From an uncultured Roseobacter sp. (GTDB taxonomy: Bacteria > Pseudomonadota > Alphaproteobacteria > Rhodobacterales > Rhodobacteraceae), in contig NZ_CANMDB010000002.1 in NCBI RefSeq assembly GCF_947496515.1, positions 1 to 64,000 on the forward strand: a stretch of DNA of 64,000 nt, written 5' to 3'. The position numbers and the translations under genes are program-made. Position 1 is the stretch's first letter. Each line of letters begins with the position of its first letter. Below the pieces are notes generated by a model. It was not told the DNA's origin. It worked only from the letters and a program-made list of their open reading frames with translations, and did no database searches. Shown in pieces: positions 20,701-28,251 of this stretch.

Positions 20701-22101
20701 TTCGTTCTGGATAAGGATGTCGCCCCGGCCCGCGCCGCCAAAGACGGGATCCGAGGCATCAAAGAACACGCCCGGGATGATCGCGTCGCCGGAAGAGAGC
20801 ACCAGCGTGTTGTCCTCGATGCCGTCGTCGCCCAGATCCTGCGCCTTGAGCGCTGCCAGTACGGCGGAGAAGTTGGGCGTGTCCTCCAGCGCTGGGATGC
20901 CCGCCTCCTGATCGGCGAAGTGAAAGAGCTCCAGCGTGAAATCGGAGGTGGGGGGCGGCGTGATCGCGGCGCCGTTGCCGGGCGAGCCCACGGCGGGGGT
21001 GTCGCCCGCGCTGCCGCCTTCGGCGAGGGTGGTCACGGCGCCGCCGCTGCCGGGCTGGCTGAAGGCACCGGCGTCCACATCGTAGGAGGCCGCGTCATTG
21101 CCGGCGGTGTCCGGGTAGGCTTCGCTGTCGAGCAGCGCACCGCCCAGGTCGGGATCGCCCAGCCACAGGGTGACCGCATCGCCGTCGCCGCCGAGGCCTG
21201 CGCCGTCCACATATCCGACCTCGACGCCGCTGAGGTCGATGGCTTGCTGCCAGACCTCGGTGAACTCTGCCGCATCGGCAGCCACGCCCACGACCACAAT
21301 GGCGCTTTGACCGGGCGCGAGGCTGGTCAGCCCCTGAATTTCATCTGCCACAGCCGCATCCGCGGAGGCGTCGTCGTAGAACAGCGGACCATTGTCGGCG
21401 CGCGTCCAGGTGGTGGTGCCGGTGTTGGTGATCTCGAACCAGTCTTCGGTGACATCCGTGCCACTTTGCCCGGGCCAGATCTCGGTGACCTGGAGAGTGG
21501 GGCTCGCATCCGCGGGCGTGACGGTGAAGGCGCTGACGGGCGCGGGCAGATCAGCGGTGACGTCGGCTCCCGCCCAGTTGGCGGGATCGCCGATGGCGGC
21601 GAGCAGCTCCGCCCGGGTCCCGCCCGTGGGTCCCTGATAGCGGATGTTGTCGAATTCCTGCGTGGCGGAGGCGCCGATGGCCACGGCGGTGGTGCCTTCG
21701 GTCAGACCCGGGGCAAGGGCGGTGGTGTTGGAACTGGTGGCATCGGCCTCGAAGACCGTGCTGTTGCCCTGAAGGCTGTACAGAAAGGTCGCAGCACCGG
21801 TGCCGTCGGTCTGGTAGGCGGTGATCTGATCGCCGCTGGCAGAAAGGGCAAAGCTGCCGCTCACCGCGGTGAACGCCTCCGCATTGCCCAGAAGCGAGAC
21901 GACGGTGCCCGCGGCCAGATCGGCGGGCGCGGTCCAGCGCAGCACGCCTTCGTTGCTGCGGAAGCTGCCGTCCGCCTGCACGCCATTGTCGGTAAAGAGA
22001 ATTTCCGTGCCCACCGCAACGGGCGACAGGAGGACGAAAGCAAAATCATCTGGATTGTCGGATGTCAGACCAATCAGGGCGATATCACCGGCTGCGAGCA
22101 T
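14737..22101 (-). CDS. Giant RTX exoenzyme: 5'-nucleotidase plus ExeM/NucH-type nuclease
   Basis: This 2454-residue secreted protein has, in order: an N-terminal beta region and lamin-tail-like domain (about 1-375); a metallophosphatase 5'-nucleotidase (LELFHFADQEAG near 388, GNHEFDRG near 473) with its C-terminal substrate domain (SVRTEETNLGNLTADA near 765); a beta domain (about 1040-1235); a choice-of-anchor I propeller-like region (about 1250-1745); an OB-like region; an ExeM/NucH endonuclease/exonuclease/phosphatase domain (VASLNVLNYF near 2005, IGDMNAY, RNSDHDPV near 2320); and a short RTX block (GTDGDDRIESG). No Sec signal is present, so type I secretion is inferred. It could degrade DNA and strip phosphate from nucleotides. 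I chose ATG 22101 (MLAAGDIALIG) because GAAGGA lies nine bases upstream; the frame extends to 22131. Confidence 0.88.
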   Translation of the reverse strand: MLAAGDIALIGLTSDNPDDFAFVLLSPVAVGTEILFTDNGVQADGSFRSNEGVLRWTAPADLAAGTVVSLLGNAEAFTAVSGSFALSASGDQITAYQTDGTGAATFLYSLQGNSTVFEADATSSNTTALAPGLTEGTTAVAIGASATQEFDNIRYQGPTGGTRAELLAAIGDPANWAGADVTADLPAPVSAFTVTPADASPTLQVTEIWPGQSGTDVTEDWFEITNTGTTTWTRADNGPLFYDDASADAAVADEIQGLTSLAPGQSAIVVVGVAADAAEFTEVWQQAIDLSGVEVGYVDGAGLGGDGDAVTLWLGDPDLGGALLDSEAYPDTAGNDAASYDVDAGAFSQPGSGGAVTTLAEGGSAGDTPAVGSPGNGAAITPPPTSDFTLELFHFADQEAGIPALEDTPNFSAVLAALKAQDLGDDGIEDNTLVLSSGDAIIPGVFFDASDPVFGGAGRGDILIQNELGVQAIALGNHEFDRGTAALADLIAADGDYAGALFPYLSANLDVSTDADLAPLEVAGGAAPLANSITSSVVIDTGPTAEKIGVIGATTPLLASISSPGGVTIAPGSFDGVPSEAQLDALAAEIQAEVDALLAATPGLDKVILLSHMQQISIETALIPRLSGVDIVVAGGSNTRLFDDTDTPRPGDSDQGQYPTFLQDADGNTTALVNTDGNYTYVGRLVVDFDADGHVIAQSYDAEVSGAYATDDAGVAALNAEGLIDPEIQAIVDDLRTEILATESNVFGVSDVFLNGTRGSVRTEETNLGNLTADANLAAAKAVDSTVLVSLKNGGGIRNDIGQTVVPTGGFEPVRLPNEEITDADGTVIKPQGGISQTDITNALSFNNGLTLVTVTRAELVALLEHGLAASSPDDGNTQGRFPQVSGVQFSFDLTLPPGARIVSAAITDAQGTDIDVLVREGALQGDGAAEIRMVTLGFLAGGGDGYPFPDLAEARVNTVSLVDDTAAPEDRTGVATFAADGSEQDALAEYLAANFATPETAFDAVDTDRDQDARLQNLAFREDTVIDASTGAPSEFTYTQSFEAEATGARYTDTGDPLVDHDLVNNPGESAVDSTASGIALNGTLAFDATYENTRDGTGLTDGDFVGVSSFTGTVGSYTDGTQGYQFNDTDGRMITTFEAVDSSAAGEVQVSLDLFIQSDGYEDDDTVEIRAVVEGGDDVVLFSASGDALEDVAGSWINLSGVVAADATSVQLVAAVDTNSGSESAYIDNIEITTDFIPTPVLPDAFGLELTALDTEHTGGAEIVAFDSGTDRAFVTSGDGITVLNAENPASLAIQILLTPVSNGAGDNAVTSVSVANGILAAAVPGADPLQPGQVFLYDTGTLDFLGAVTVGALPDMLTFDATGSYLLVANEGQSAGDENEPGALPNPAGSVSVIAVNTADPAASTVTTLGFDHPSLTAETLAAASVRINGQAPSVAADIEPEYITIDGTTAYIALQENNAVAVIEDITNPGGFTIDTVIGLGTKDHSASGNGLDASNRDDGINIDTYDIRGLYMPDGMASYTVAGRKYFVTANEGDGRDVDESRGADLVDGDLTNGEVDANISAELRAQLADDAQLGRLKFSNVDGDTDGDGDIDVLHSFGARSFTIFDDAGNVVFDSGDDFAQIIAREAPEVFNSNGTADSFDSRSDDKGAEPESVVIGEIGGRSFAFVGLERAGGVMVYDISDPSDVDFITYVRTEGDIGPEGLAFISAADSPTGGPLLAVTSEVSGTLTFYDVSVAEDITLISEVQGDGAASALVGETVTIQAIVTADFQSNGFSTGDLGGFFVQEEMIDYDASSLTSEGIFIADGATPLLNVAVGDLVTITGTVAEDGGRTQINADTVTIEASGQTLPDATVVDFGPDMSPNLEAVEGMIAVIEEMIVTELFDLDRFGTLTVADERFAQFTQNNAPDAEAFAAYVAEVEARSITIDDGRLSQNDFDIRIPDGDDGLLTSADNFRMGDTLSNITGVVDFDFGEYRLQAPDAEYTPTNPRPETPEDTGGNFKVASLNVLNYFTTLNDGATTTSIGAGPRGANTQAELDRQTEKLVETITAMDADVVGLIEIENHVSSAPLASLVAAVNAALGSEVYGFINTGQVGTDAITNAVIYKLETAKPVGTLDILDDDSFVDPLNSPRDGLNRPAVTQSFEHIDSGEVLTVSVNHLKSKGSLSGLAVDEDQGDGQGNNNATREEAAKVLAAHLETDPTGVGDGDVLIIGDMNAYAQEDPITALEDVGYTDIAYDALGEDAYSYVFDGQTGTLDYILGKGGILEDVTGVTEWHINADEADAVDYQLEIRNNAGTVTFGTRDPAIFDGDTAARNSDHDPVIVSFQFDAPVNLVEGTTGSDRLIGTDGDDRIESGAGRYDRADGGAGADTFVFGAETQNGAREQDFITGFDATEDSLTLTDGTEIASIRELSFGLRIIFEGDNDSLILQGSGLTADSLTILVEDSPLA

Positions 22102-22131
22102 GAAAAAAGTTCCTTCTAAAACCCCGGACAT

Positions 22132-22713
22132 CCCCGTGGATCGTCCTGTGCCATTCTGGCTTATGGGCAGACGTTAACAGTTTCGTAACGATTCGCTCCC
22201 CCGACCACGGTCAGGCCTCCGTAACGTCATCCCGGGATGCGTAAGAAAACGGCAGCTATTGTCGGAGAGGTTCTCGCCCGGTCTCGTGCATCCGTTTCGC
22301 AAGACCAGTGCGATGGGGGGGTGATCGGTCAGGGGGCTTTGCATGTTGATCGCGACAGCGCTGGCGCAAGGAACCCGACAGAACGCCGTTGGCCCGGGGG
22401 TGCGGCTCGCCGTCATCACCCTAGACGTCAGGGGTCCGCTGAGCGCCGCCCGGTGCGAGAGATCAGGCGGATCGCGATAGCGCCGTCGAGCGAGAGGACA
22501 TGGGACGGTCGCCACGTATGCGCCAGACTAGTCACCTCCGCGCAGTCAGAAAATGGTCTTTGCCGATAACAGCATCATTGGGCCTTCGGAGCTGCCCTTG
22601 GTTTAGACGTGGATGTGCCGGTATCGCTGCGCTGCAACCGACCACGTCAGAAAGTCTGCATAACAAGAAGGTCTGGCGGCAAGACAGGTACCATGGCCTG
22701 CCGCCGGGCAGCG
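22132..22713. other. Intergenic region without a recognisable gene
   Basis: About 580 bases lie between the exoenzyme and DUF1244 genes. The part next to the exoenzyme (22132-22200) is the likely promoter, including an AT-rich GTTAACAGTTTCGTAACG stretch. The remainder has only short, overlapping frames on both strands that match nothing I know. It may be a decayed gene. Confidence 0.4.
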
Positions 22714-23028
22714 TCAGCCCTTGCCCACGTTTTCCGCAAAGGCGGTCTTGAACGTGTCGCGCTGTTCGGGGGAGGCGTCTGTCTGGTAGTTGGCTTTCCA
22801 GTCCTCCATCGACATTCCGTAGAACAGGCGGCGCGCTTCGTCTTTGCTCATCTCGATGCCGCGGCTGGCGGCGGCTTCCTGATACCAGCGGCTGAGGCAG
22901 TTGCGACAAAACCCGGCCAGATTCATCAGGTCGATGTTCTGAACATCTGTCCGATCTTCCATGAGATGCTTTTGAAGACGCCGGAAAGCGGCTGCCTGTA
23001 GTTCGATCTCGGTCTGGCTGGGCATCAT
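22714..23028 (-). CDS. DUF1244 family protein
   Basis: This 104-residue protein carries the DUF1244 core NIDLMNLAGFCRNCLSRWYQ near residues 32-51, with two conserved cysteines in a CRNC arrangement, and GMSMEDWK near 72. The family is small, soluble and widespread in Proteobacteria, with no proven function. The start MMPSQTE follows an AAAGGAGGCC-like site. It diverges from pyruvate kinase, 204 bases away. The paired cysteines suggest metal binding or redox activity, but that is inference. Confidence 0.85.
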   Translation of the reverse strand: MMPSQTEIELQAAAFRRLQKHLMEDRTDVQNIDLMNLAGFCRNCLSRWYQEAAASRGIEMSKDEARRLFYGMSMEDWKANYQTDASPEQRDTFKTAFAENVGKG

Positions 23029-23232
23029 TGGCCTCCTTTTCTCACCTCCTCTTTAGATTGGGATCGAACCACGGGCTGTCAACAGCCCCGCTGATCGCTT
23101 CTTGGGCGGCTTGACGGTGATTGTGGGCCCAATCCGATTCGCCGCTGCAGCGTGTGGTTGCCCCGCCTGAAATCATGGGACATAAGGTGGGCAAAACCGT
23201 TAGCGGTAACTGCTCAAGGGGGCATACGGACG

Positions 23233-24681
23233 ATGAGACGCTCGCGCAATGTGAAGATCGTGGCCACGCTTGGCCCTGCATCAGAGACCTATGAGATGAT
23301 CCACGCGCTCCATCTCGCCGGTGCCGATGTGTTCCGGCTCAACATGAGCCACGGCAGCCACGAGGAGATCCGTGAGAAACACCGGATCATCAGGCAGATC
23401 GAGGAGGAGACCGGCGGCAGCATCTGTATTCTGGCCGATCTTCAGGGGCCGAAGCTGCGCGTGGGTGTCTTCGGCAATGACGAGGGCGAGATGCTCGACG
23501 AAGGTGCCGCGTTTCGCCTCGATCTCGATGAAGCCATCGGGGATGCCACCCGCGTATGCCTGCCGCATCCGGAGATTTTTGCGGCGCTGAAGCCGGAGGC
23601 CCATCTGCTCGTCAACGACGGCAAGATCCGGTTGAAGGTCGAGGCCTGCGGACCCGATTTCGCCGATTGCACGGTGATTGCGGGCGGCGTCATTTCGAAC
23701 CGGAAGGGCGTCAACGTGCCGGACGTCGTGTTGCCGCTGGCGGCGTTGTCCGACAAGGACCGCGAGGATCTGGAGTTTGTCTGCGAGCTTGGGGTGGATT
23801 GGCTGGCGCTGAGTTTCGTGCAGCGGGCGGAAGACGTGCTGGAAGCCTCGGATCTGGCGAACGGTCGCGCCGCGATCCTCAGCAAGATCGAGAAGCCGGC
23901 GGCGGTGAACAACTTCGATGACATCCTGGCGGTCAGCGACGGCATCATGGTCGCGCGCGGAGACCTCGGGGTGGAGCTGCCGGTTCAGAACGTCCCGCCC
24001 ATCCAGAAGCGGCTGGTGCGTCGCTGCCGTCGGGCCGCCAAGCCGGTGATTGTCGCGACCCAGATGATGGAAAGCATGATCGAAAGCCCGATGCCGACGC
24101 GGGCGGAGGTGTCGGATGTGGCGACAGCCATCTACGAGGGCGCTGATGCGGTGATGCTCTCGGCGGAATCGGCTGCGGGCGCCTACCCGGTGGAGGCAGT
24201 GACCACCATGAACAACGTGGCAACCGAGGTCGAGCTTGATCCCACGTACCGGCAGATCATCGAATCCTCGCGCGAGACCGCGGGCATCACCATCGCCGAT
24301 GGCATCGTCTCCGCCGCAAGGGAGATTGCGGAGAAGACCGAGATCAAGGCGATCTGCTGCTTTTCGCAAAGTGGCACGACCGCGTCCCTGACCGCGCGTG
24401 AACGCCCGCGGGTTCCGATCCTGGCGATGACCCCGCTGCGCAGCACGGCGCGACGGCTCACCCTGAGTTGGGGGATCAATTGCGTGATGACCGAGAAGCT
24501 GGATCGTTTCAAGCTGGCGGTGGTGGCGTCGGCCCGGGCGGCGACGCGCCAGGGCTATGCGGAGACCAACGATCAGATCGTCGTCACGGCTGGCGTGCCG
24601 TTCAACGTGCCCGGCTCCACGAATATTCTGCGCGTGGCGCCCTGTGATGAGCGGCTGATCTTTAACACCGACCCGGAGTAG
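23233..24681 (+). CDS. pyk: Pyruvate kinase
   Basis: This 482-residue enzyme converts phosphoenolpyruvate and ADP to pyruvate and ATP. The N-terminus (NVKIVATLGPAS, FRLNMSHGSHEE) and the active-site signature with the catalytic lysine (AILSKIEKPAAVNNFDDI near residue 218, then DGIMVARGDLGVE) are intact, as are the CRRAAKPVIVATQMMESMI and ESAAGAYPVEAV segments. The frame is open to 23152, but the family begins at MRRSRNVKIV; AAGGGGG lies 11 bases upstream, so 23233 is chosen. It stands alone, converging with a PAS gene across a 215-base gap with no obvious terminator. Confidence 0.96.
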   Translation: MRRSRNVKIVATLGPASETYEMIHALHLAGADVFRLNMSHGSHEEIREKHRIIRQIEEETGGSICILADLQGPKLRVGVFGNDEGEMLDEGAAFRLDLDEAIGDATRVCLPHPEIFAALKPEAHLLVNDGKIRLKVEACGPDFADCTVIAGGVISNRKGVNVPDVVLPLAALSDKDREDLEFVCELGVDWLALSFVQRAEDVLEASDLANGRAAILSKIEKPAAVNNFDDILAVSDGIMVARGDLGVELPVQNVPPIQKRLVRRCRRAAKPVIVATQMMESMIESPMPTRAEVSDVATAIYEGADAVMLSAESAAGAYPVEAVTTMNNVATEVELDPTYRQIIESSRETAGITIADGIVSAAREIAEKTEIKAICCFSQSGTTASLTARERPRVPILAMTPLRSTARRLTLSWGINCVMTEKLDRFKLAVVASARAATRQGYAETNDQIVVTAGVPFNVPGSTNILRVAPCDERLIFNTDPE

Positions 24682-24896
24682 CGTTGCAGGCCTGCGTGCC
24701 CGGCAACAGGCGGTGATGCACCATCGGTATTGTGTGCCTGGCAGATCGCCGCTTCATTCTTTGGATGAGGGGTCGCGGCTTTAGAGGGCGATTGCCGCCG
24801 CGCCCGAGGGGTGGGGCACGTCATGGCGAGATCAGTTGTCTTTTTGGGCGTCTTGCGCGCCGGGTGAGCTGGTTTGCTGCATCAGAGTGTTCCTGA

Positions 24897-26117
24897 TCAG
24901 GCGGCTTTGCGGGATCCTCCCTGCAGCAATTCGGCAGCCGCCAGAATTTCAGAGACAGAGGCTTCAATCCGCGCAAGGACCTTCGACAGGTCCTTTTCGA
25001 TCGACAGCAGTTGGCTGGCGATATCATTCAGCCCTGCGGTGTCGCCTGACAGCTTGGATTGCTCGATGTTGCACATGATGCGTGTCATCTCCAACGCCGA
25101 AAGGGCGCGCCGAAATGTCTTGCAAAGGTTGGCGAGGTCAGAGGCGCGTTCCGCTGTGCGGAACACGGCGGCTTTGGCCTGCTCACTGTATTGCGTATAT
25201 AATACAGCCAGCGCGTCTTGGTCAGCGGCACGTCTTTCCTTGTCGGTCGTGGTTTCCTGATCGAATTGCTGACGCACCTCTTCCATCAACAACATGGTGC
25301 CGGTGTAAAACCGGGTTTCCTGGATCGGGCCTGCACCAAGCTCCGCTGCGGTTCGCAGCTTTCTGACTTGTTCATCGAGGTTCTGGGTCATGGTCTGGTG
25401 ATTGCCGGAAATCACGCTGATGGGTCCCTCACGCCCCTCGATCTTGACCGCCTGAAGCCGCATGTTGAAGGGGATCTGGCGGCTCCGTTCAAAAAGAGCA
25501 CCGACCGTCTGCGCGTCCTGACCGACGGACTGGACGGCTGTCTGAATCTTTTTCAAGGCATCAAGGCTTGTAACACGCCCCCGCTCCAGCCCTTCGGCAC
25601 GTGCCATCATCTCCCCGCTCAGGGCATCGGTCATGAAGTCATCGTAGTCTGTGTAGTCTGACCCGATGGTGGCATCCAGCAACCGGGCCTCGCTTTCCTC
25701 CACGGACATATCGCCACTGTCTTCGGCGGCGCGCAGATCGGTATAAAGCGCCTTGATCTGCTCCAACCGCGTCGAGACCGGCTTCAGGCGCAGCGACAGG
25801 TAGCCGTCATCAATCGGCATCACGACCGCGAAGACCCAGTAACAGGTGTCGTCCTTGGCCTTGTTGACGATGTAGGCACCGATGGGTTTGCCCGACTGCA
25901 GCGTCGACCACATCAGCCGGAAGACGGCGCGTGGCATCTGCGGATGCCGGACGACCTTGTGCGGCGCGCCCAAAAGCTCGTCCCACTCCATGAAAGACAC
26001 ATGGCGAAAGACCTCGTTGGCCGAGCGGATGACGCCGCGGGTGTCGGTGCGTGAGAAAAACAGCTCTTCTAGCTTGAAACGGTTGGTTTCTACCGCGTTG
26101 GTCAGATTCTGTTGCAA
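24897..26117 (-). CDS. Aer-type PAS domain protein, soluble
   Basis: This 406-residue protein has an N-terminal PAS domain of the Aer type (residues about 10-110: TDTRGVIRSANEVF, LLGAPHKVVRHPQMPRAVF, YWVFAVVMPI). A long, mostly helical remainder is rich in Ala, Glu and Gln, with coiled-coil character near both ends. Aer PAS domains bind FAD and report redox or oxygen state. I see no transmembrane segment and no canonical chemoreceptor signalling tip, so it is not an ordinary methyl-accepting protein. The start is set at a TTG because GGAG lies seven bases upstream and upstream residues look non-coding. It diverges from rpmI. Its output partner is unknown. Confidence 0.75.
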   Translation of the reverse strand: MQQNLTNAVETNRFKLEELFFSRTDTRGVIRSANEVFRHVSFMEWDELLGAPHKVVRHPQMPRAVFRLMWSTLQSGKPIGAYIVNKAKDDTCYWVFAVVMPIDDGYLSLRLKPVSTRLEQIKALYTDLRAAEDSGDMSVEESEARLLDATIGSDYTDYDDFMTDALSGEMMARAEGLERGRVTSLDALKKIQTAVQSVGQDAQTVGALFERSRQIPFNMRLQAVKIEGREGPISVISGNHQTMTQNLDEQVRKLRTAAELGAGPIQETRFYTGTMLLMEEVRQQFDQETTTDKERRAADQDALAVLYTQYSEQAKAAVFRTAERASDLANLCKTFRRALSALEMTRIMCNIEQSKLSGDTAGLNDIASQLLSIEKDLSKVLARIEASVSEILAAAELLQGGSRKAA

Positions 26118-26264
26118 ACGAATTCTCCTACATGCGCGCACATTGCACAGGGCAGCTTCACAAAGGATTAAGATGCAAAGCGGCCCCCGGGACGCGCTGT
26201 GACCAGGGCAGGGTGCGATGCGCCGGGATGTTGCGATACTGCACCGCATCGCCGGCATCTCCCC

Positions 26265-26293
26265 TTGTCACGGGCAGCGCTTTGTTCTAACAG
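26265..26293 (+). promoter_or_regulatory. Possible promoter of rpmI-rplT
   Basis: TTGTCA (26265-26270) and TAACAG (26288-26293) are separated by 17 bases, about 75 bases before rpmI. The -35 matches well and the -10 poorly. Confidence 0.3.
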
Positions 26294-26367
26294 GCGCGCT
26301 CTAGCTTGCGTGGCCGGCCAAAGTGGCATGCCGAGTCGCGCAGATACCGCCAACCAAGGAGACGGAA

Positions 26368-26568
26368 ATGCCCAAGATGAAGACGAAATCGAGCGCCAAG
26401 AAGCGCTTTAAGGTGACGGCCACCGGCAAAGTCATGGCTGGTCAGGCAGGCAAGCGCCACGGGATGATCAAGCGCACGCGCAAGTTCATTCGTGATGCGC
26501 GCGGGACGACAACACTGTCCGCGCCCGATGCAAAGATCGTCAAGGGCTTCATGCCCTACGACCGCTGA
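26368..26568 (+). CDS. rpmI: Ribosomal protein L35
   Basis: This 66-residue, very basic protein of the large ribosomal subunit starts [20 protein letters not shown], the family's N-terminus. The frame is open to 26323, but the ATG at 26368 follows AAGGAGACGGAA, giving the right length and start. It is followed 15 bases later by rplT, the usual pairing. infC, which precedes rpmI in many bacteria, is absent here. Confidence 0.97.
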   Translation: MPKMKTKSSAKKRFKVTATGKVMAGQAGKRHGMIKRTRKFIRDARGTTTLSAPDAKIVKGFMPYDR

Positions 26569-26583
26569 TCCAGGAGAACTGAT

Positions 26584-26949
26584 ATGTCCCGTACCAAAGG
26601 TGGAACCGTCACCCACGCCCGTCACCGCAAGGTCGTAAAAGCCGCCAAAGGCTACTACGGTCGGCGCAAGAATACCTTCAAGGTGGCGCGTCAGGCCGTT
26701 GACAAGGCCAACCAATACGCCACGCGCGACCGCAAGAACCGCAAGCGTAACTTCCGCGCGCTGTGGATCCAGCGGATCAACGCCGCCGTGCGCAGCCACG
26801 ACGAGGCGCTGACCTACAGCCGCTTCATCAACGGTCTGACGCTTGCGGGGATCGAGGTTGACCGCAAGGTGCTCGCTGATCTCGCCGTGCACGAACCCGA
26901 TGCCTTCGGCGCCATCGTCAAGCAGGCGCAGGACGCACTGGCGGCCTGA
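26584..26949 (+). CDS. rplT: Ribosomal protein L20
   Basis: This 121-residue basic protein of the large subunit has the hallmark segments [20 protein letters not shown] and [18 protein letters not shown]. It is essential in early 50S assembly and in some bacteria represses its own operon. An AGGAGAACTGAT precedes the ATG. A perfect 22-base palindrome lies about 30 bases past its stop. In many Alphaproteobacteria pheS follows closely, but here an acyltransferase, a transporter and two carbohydrate genes intervene. Confidence 0.97.
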   Translation: MSRTKGGTVTHARHRKVVKAAKGYYGRRKNTFKVARQAVDKANQYATRDRKNRKRNFRALWIQRINAAVRSHDEALTYSRFINGLTLAGIEVDRKVLADLAVHEPDAFGAIVKQAQDALAA

Positions 26950-26967
26950 GCCGCGTTGCACATCGGT

Positions 26968-27009
26968 CCGGGCGAGCGCCGAATGGCTTTCGAAAGCCAT
27001 TCCGCCCGG
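26968..27009. repeat. Large palindromic hairpin after rplT
   Basis: A perfect 22-base palindrome (26981-27002, GAATGGCTTTC then its complement) is framed by CCGGGCG (26968-26974) and CGCCCGG (27003-27009). On the RNA it would form a long stem with a six-base bulge. No T-run follows, so it is not a classical rho-independent terminator. It may slow or end transcription or protect the rpmI-rplT message. Confidence 0.6.
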
Positions 27010-27083
27010 GCCAGCACGCAGCGCTCTTGAGCCGCGGCGTGCAGATGATAGAAGTCCGGTATCTCTAGCAAGGCATATGCGCC

Positions 27084-28004
27084 ATGGCAGCGACCGGCAA
27101 AACATCCTCTTCCTCTGACGACACTGTACCCCTGCAGGATCGGCTCGTCAGCGCGATGATCATCGGGATCATCCGCATCCTGACATTGCTGCCTTACCAC
27201 AAGCGGGTGCCCACCAGCGGCTGGGTCATCAGCCGGATCGTGGGCCCTGTGATTGGCTACCCGCGCCGGGTCCACGACAATCTCACGCTGATTTTCCCGC
27301 AGATGGCGGAGGCCGAGAAGGCGCGGCTCGCCCGTGCCGTGCCCGACCAGATCGGCCGCACCCTGGCGGAGCTCTTCTCGCCGAAGGATCTCGTCAAGGT
27401 TGCAGCCCGGACCCCGGTGCGGGGTGCCGGGATCGAGGCCGTCGACGCCGCGCGCGCGGCGGGCCGCCCCATCATCATCGTCTCGGGCCATTTCGGAAAC
27501 TATGACATTGCCCGGTCGATCCTGATCCAGCGGGGGCACCGGGTGGGCGGGCTGTACCGCAGTATGAACTACCGCGGGTTCAACGATTTCTACGTCTCGC
27601 GGATCAGTCAGGTGGGCACGCCGCTTTTCCTGCGGGGTCGGCGCGGCATGGGCGAGATGCTCAAGTTCCTGAAGGCAGGTAATGCCATCGCCCTGCTGAT
27701 CGACCAGCATATGAAATCCGGAGCACCGCTGACGTTCTTTGGCCAAACCGCCTACACGGCACTGTCCGCGGCAGAGCTTGCGCTGCGGTATGACGCGCTG
27801 CTGGTGCCATGCTACGGGGTGCGTCAGCCCGACGGTCTGAGCTTCGAGGTCGTGATCGAGGCGCCGGTGCCGCACACCACCCCCGAAGAGATGACCCAGG
27901 CCCTCAATGACAGTCTGGAGGCGCAGGTGCGCGCACATATGGATCAATGGCTCTGGGTGCATCGCCGCTGGAAACAGGGCAGGGCGCGCGACAGGGCCCT
28001 CTGA
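27084..28004 (+). CDS. LpxL/HtrB-family lysophospholipid acyltransferase
   Basis: This 306-residue protein of the LpxL/HtrB acyltransferase family has the catalytic HX4D motif GHFGNYD near residue 138 and a family block RGRRGMGEMLKFL near 187, followed by LLIDQHMKSGAP. A hydrophobic segment, IIGIIRILTLLPY, near residue 27 would tether it to the inner membrane. Such enzymes add a secondary acyl chain to lipid A, or in some lineages acylate other lipids, so the exact substrate is uncertain. It begins 134 bases after rplT and 75 bases after the palindromic hairpin. No strong ribosome binding site is evident. Confidence 0.85.
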   Translation: MAATGKTSSSSDDTVPLQDRLVSAMIIGIIRILTLLPYHKRVPTSGWVISRIVGPVIGYPRRVHDNLTLIFPQMAEAEKARLARAVPDQIGRTLAELFSPKDLVKVAARTPVRGAGIEAVDAARAAGRPIIIVSGHFGNYDIARSILIQRGHRVGGLYRSMNYRGFNDFYVSRISQVGTPLFLRGRRGMGEMLKFLKAGNAIALLIDQHMKSGAPLTFFGQTAYTALSAAELALRYDALLVPCYGVRQPDGLSFEVVIEAPVPHTTPEEMTQALNDSLEAQVRAHMDQWLWVHRRWKQGRARDRAL

Positions 28005-28030
28005 CATACTGTCCTGATCCTGGCGCCGAC

Positions 28031-28084
28031 CCGGCCCTCGGGCCGGGCAGCCCCCGATCCTCCTCGATGGAGGTGAGGGGGCTT
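28031..28084. repeat. Intergenic palindromic repeat, copy 1
   Basis: This unit begins with a GGCCC/GGGCC hairpin and ends with an AGCCCCC...GGGGGCT outer stem around CCTCC TCGAT GGAGG. A second copy in the opposite orientation lies at 35322-35378, differing at about three to five positions over some 50 bases. It resembles a REP/BIME-type extragenic element. Confidence 0.7.
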
Positions 28085-28251
28085 GCCTGCCCTCGGCCTG
28101 GTCTGATCAATCGCCACCCGACACCGGGGCAGGGCCGGTTTTTTCAGCGCACCATGCACGGGCCGACGCCTGTGGGCACAAGGGGCTGGCCCCGCGCGAA
28201 CAGGCGTGATCAGATACGGCGCAACACAGGACAAAACGGGGAGCTGTCATC

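Noticed and set aside
18916-22119. A 1067-residue open frame on the plus strand opposite the exoenzyme gene
   Set aside because: It is the antisense shadow of the exoenzyme in high-GC DNA: the translation is Gly/Arg/His/Val-rich, matches no family, and the minus-strand frame has clear domains.
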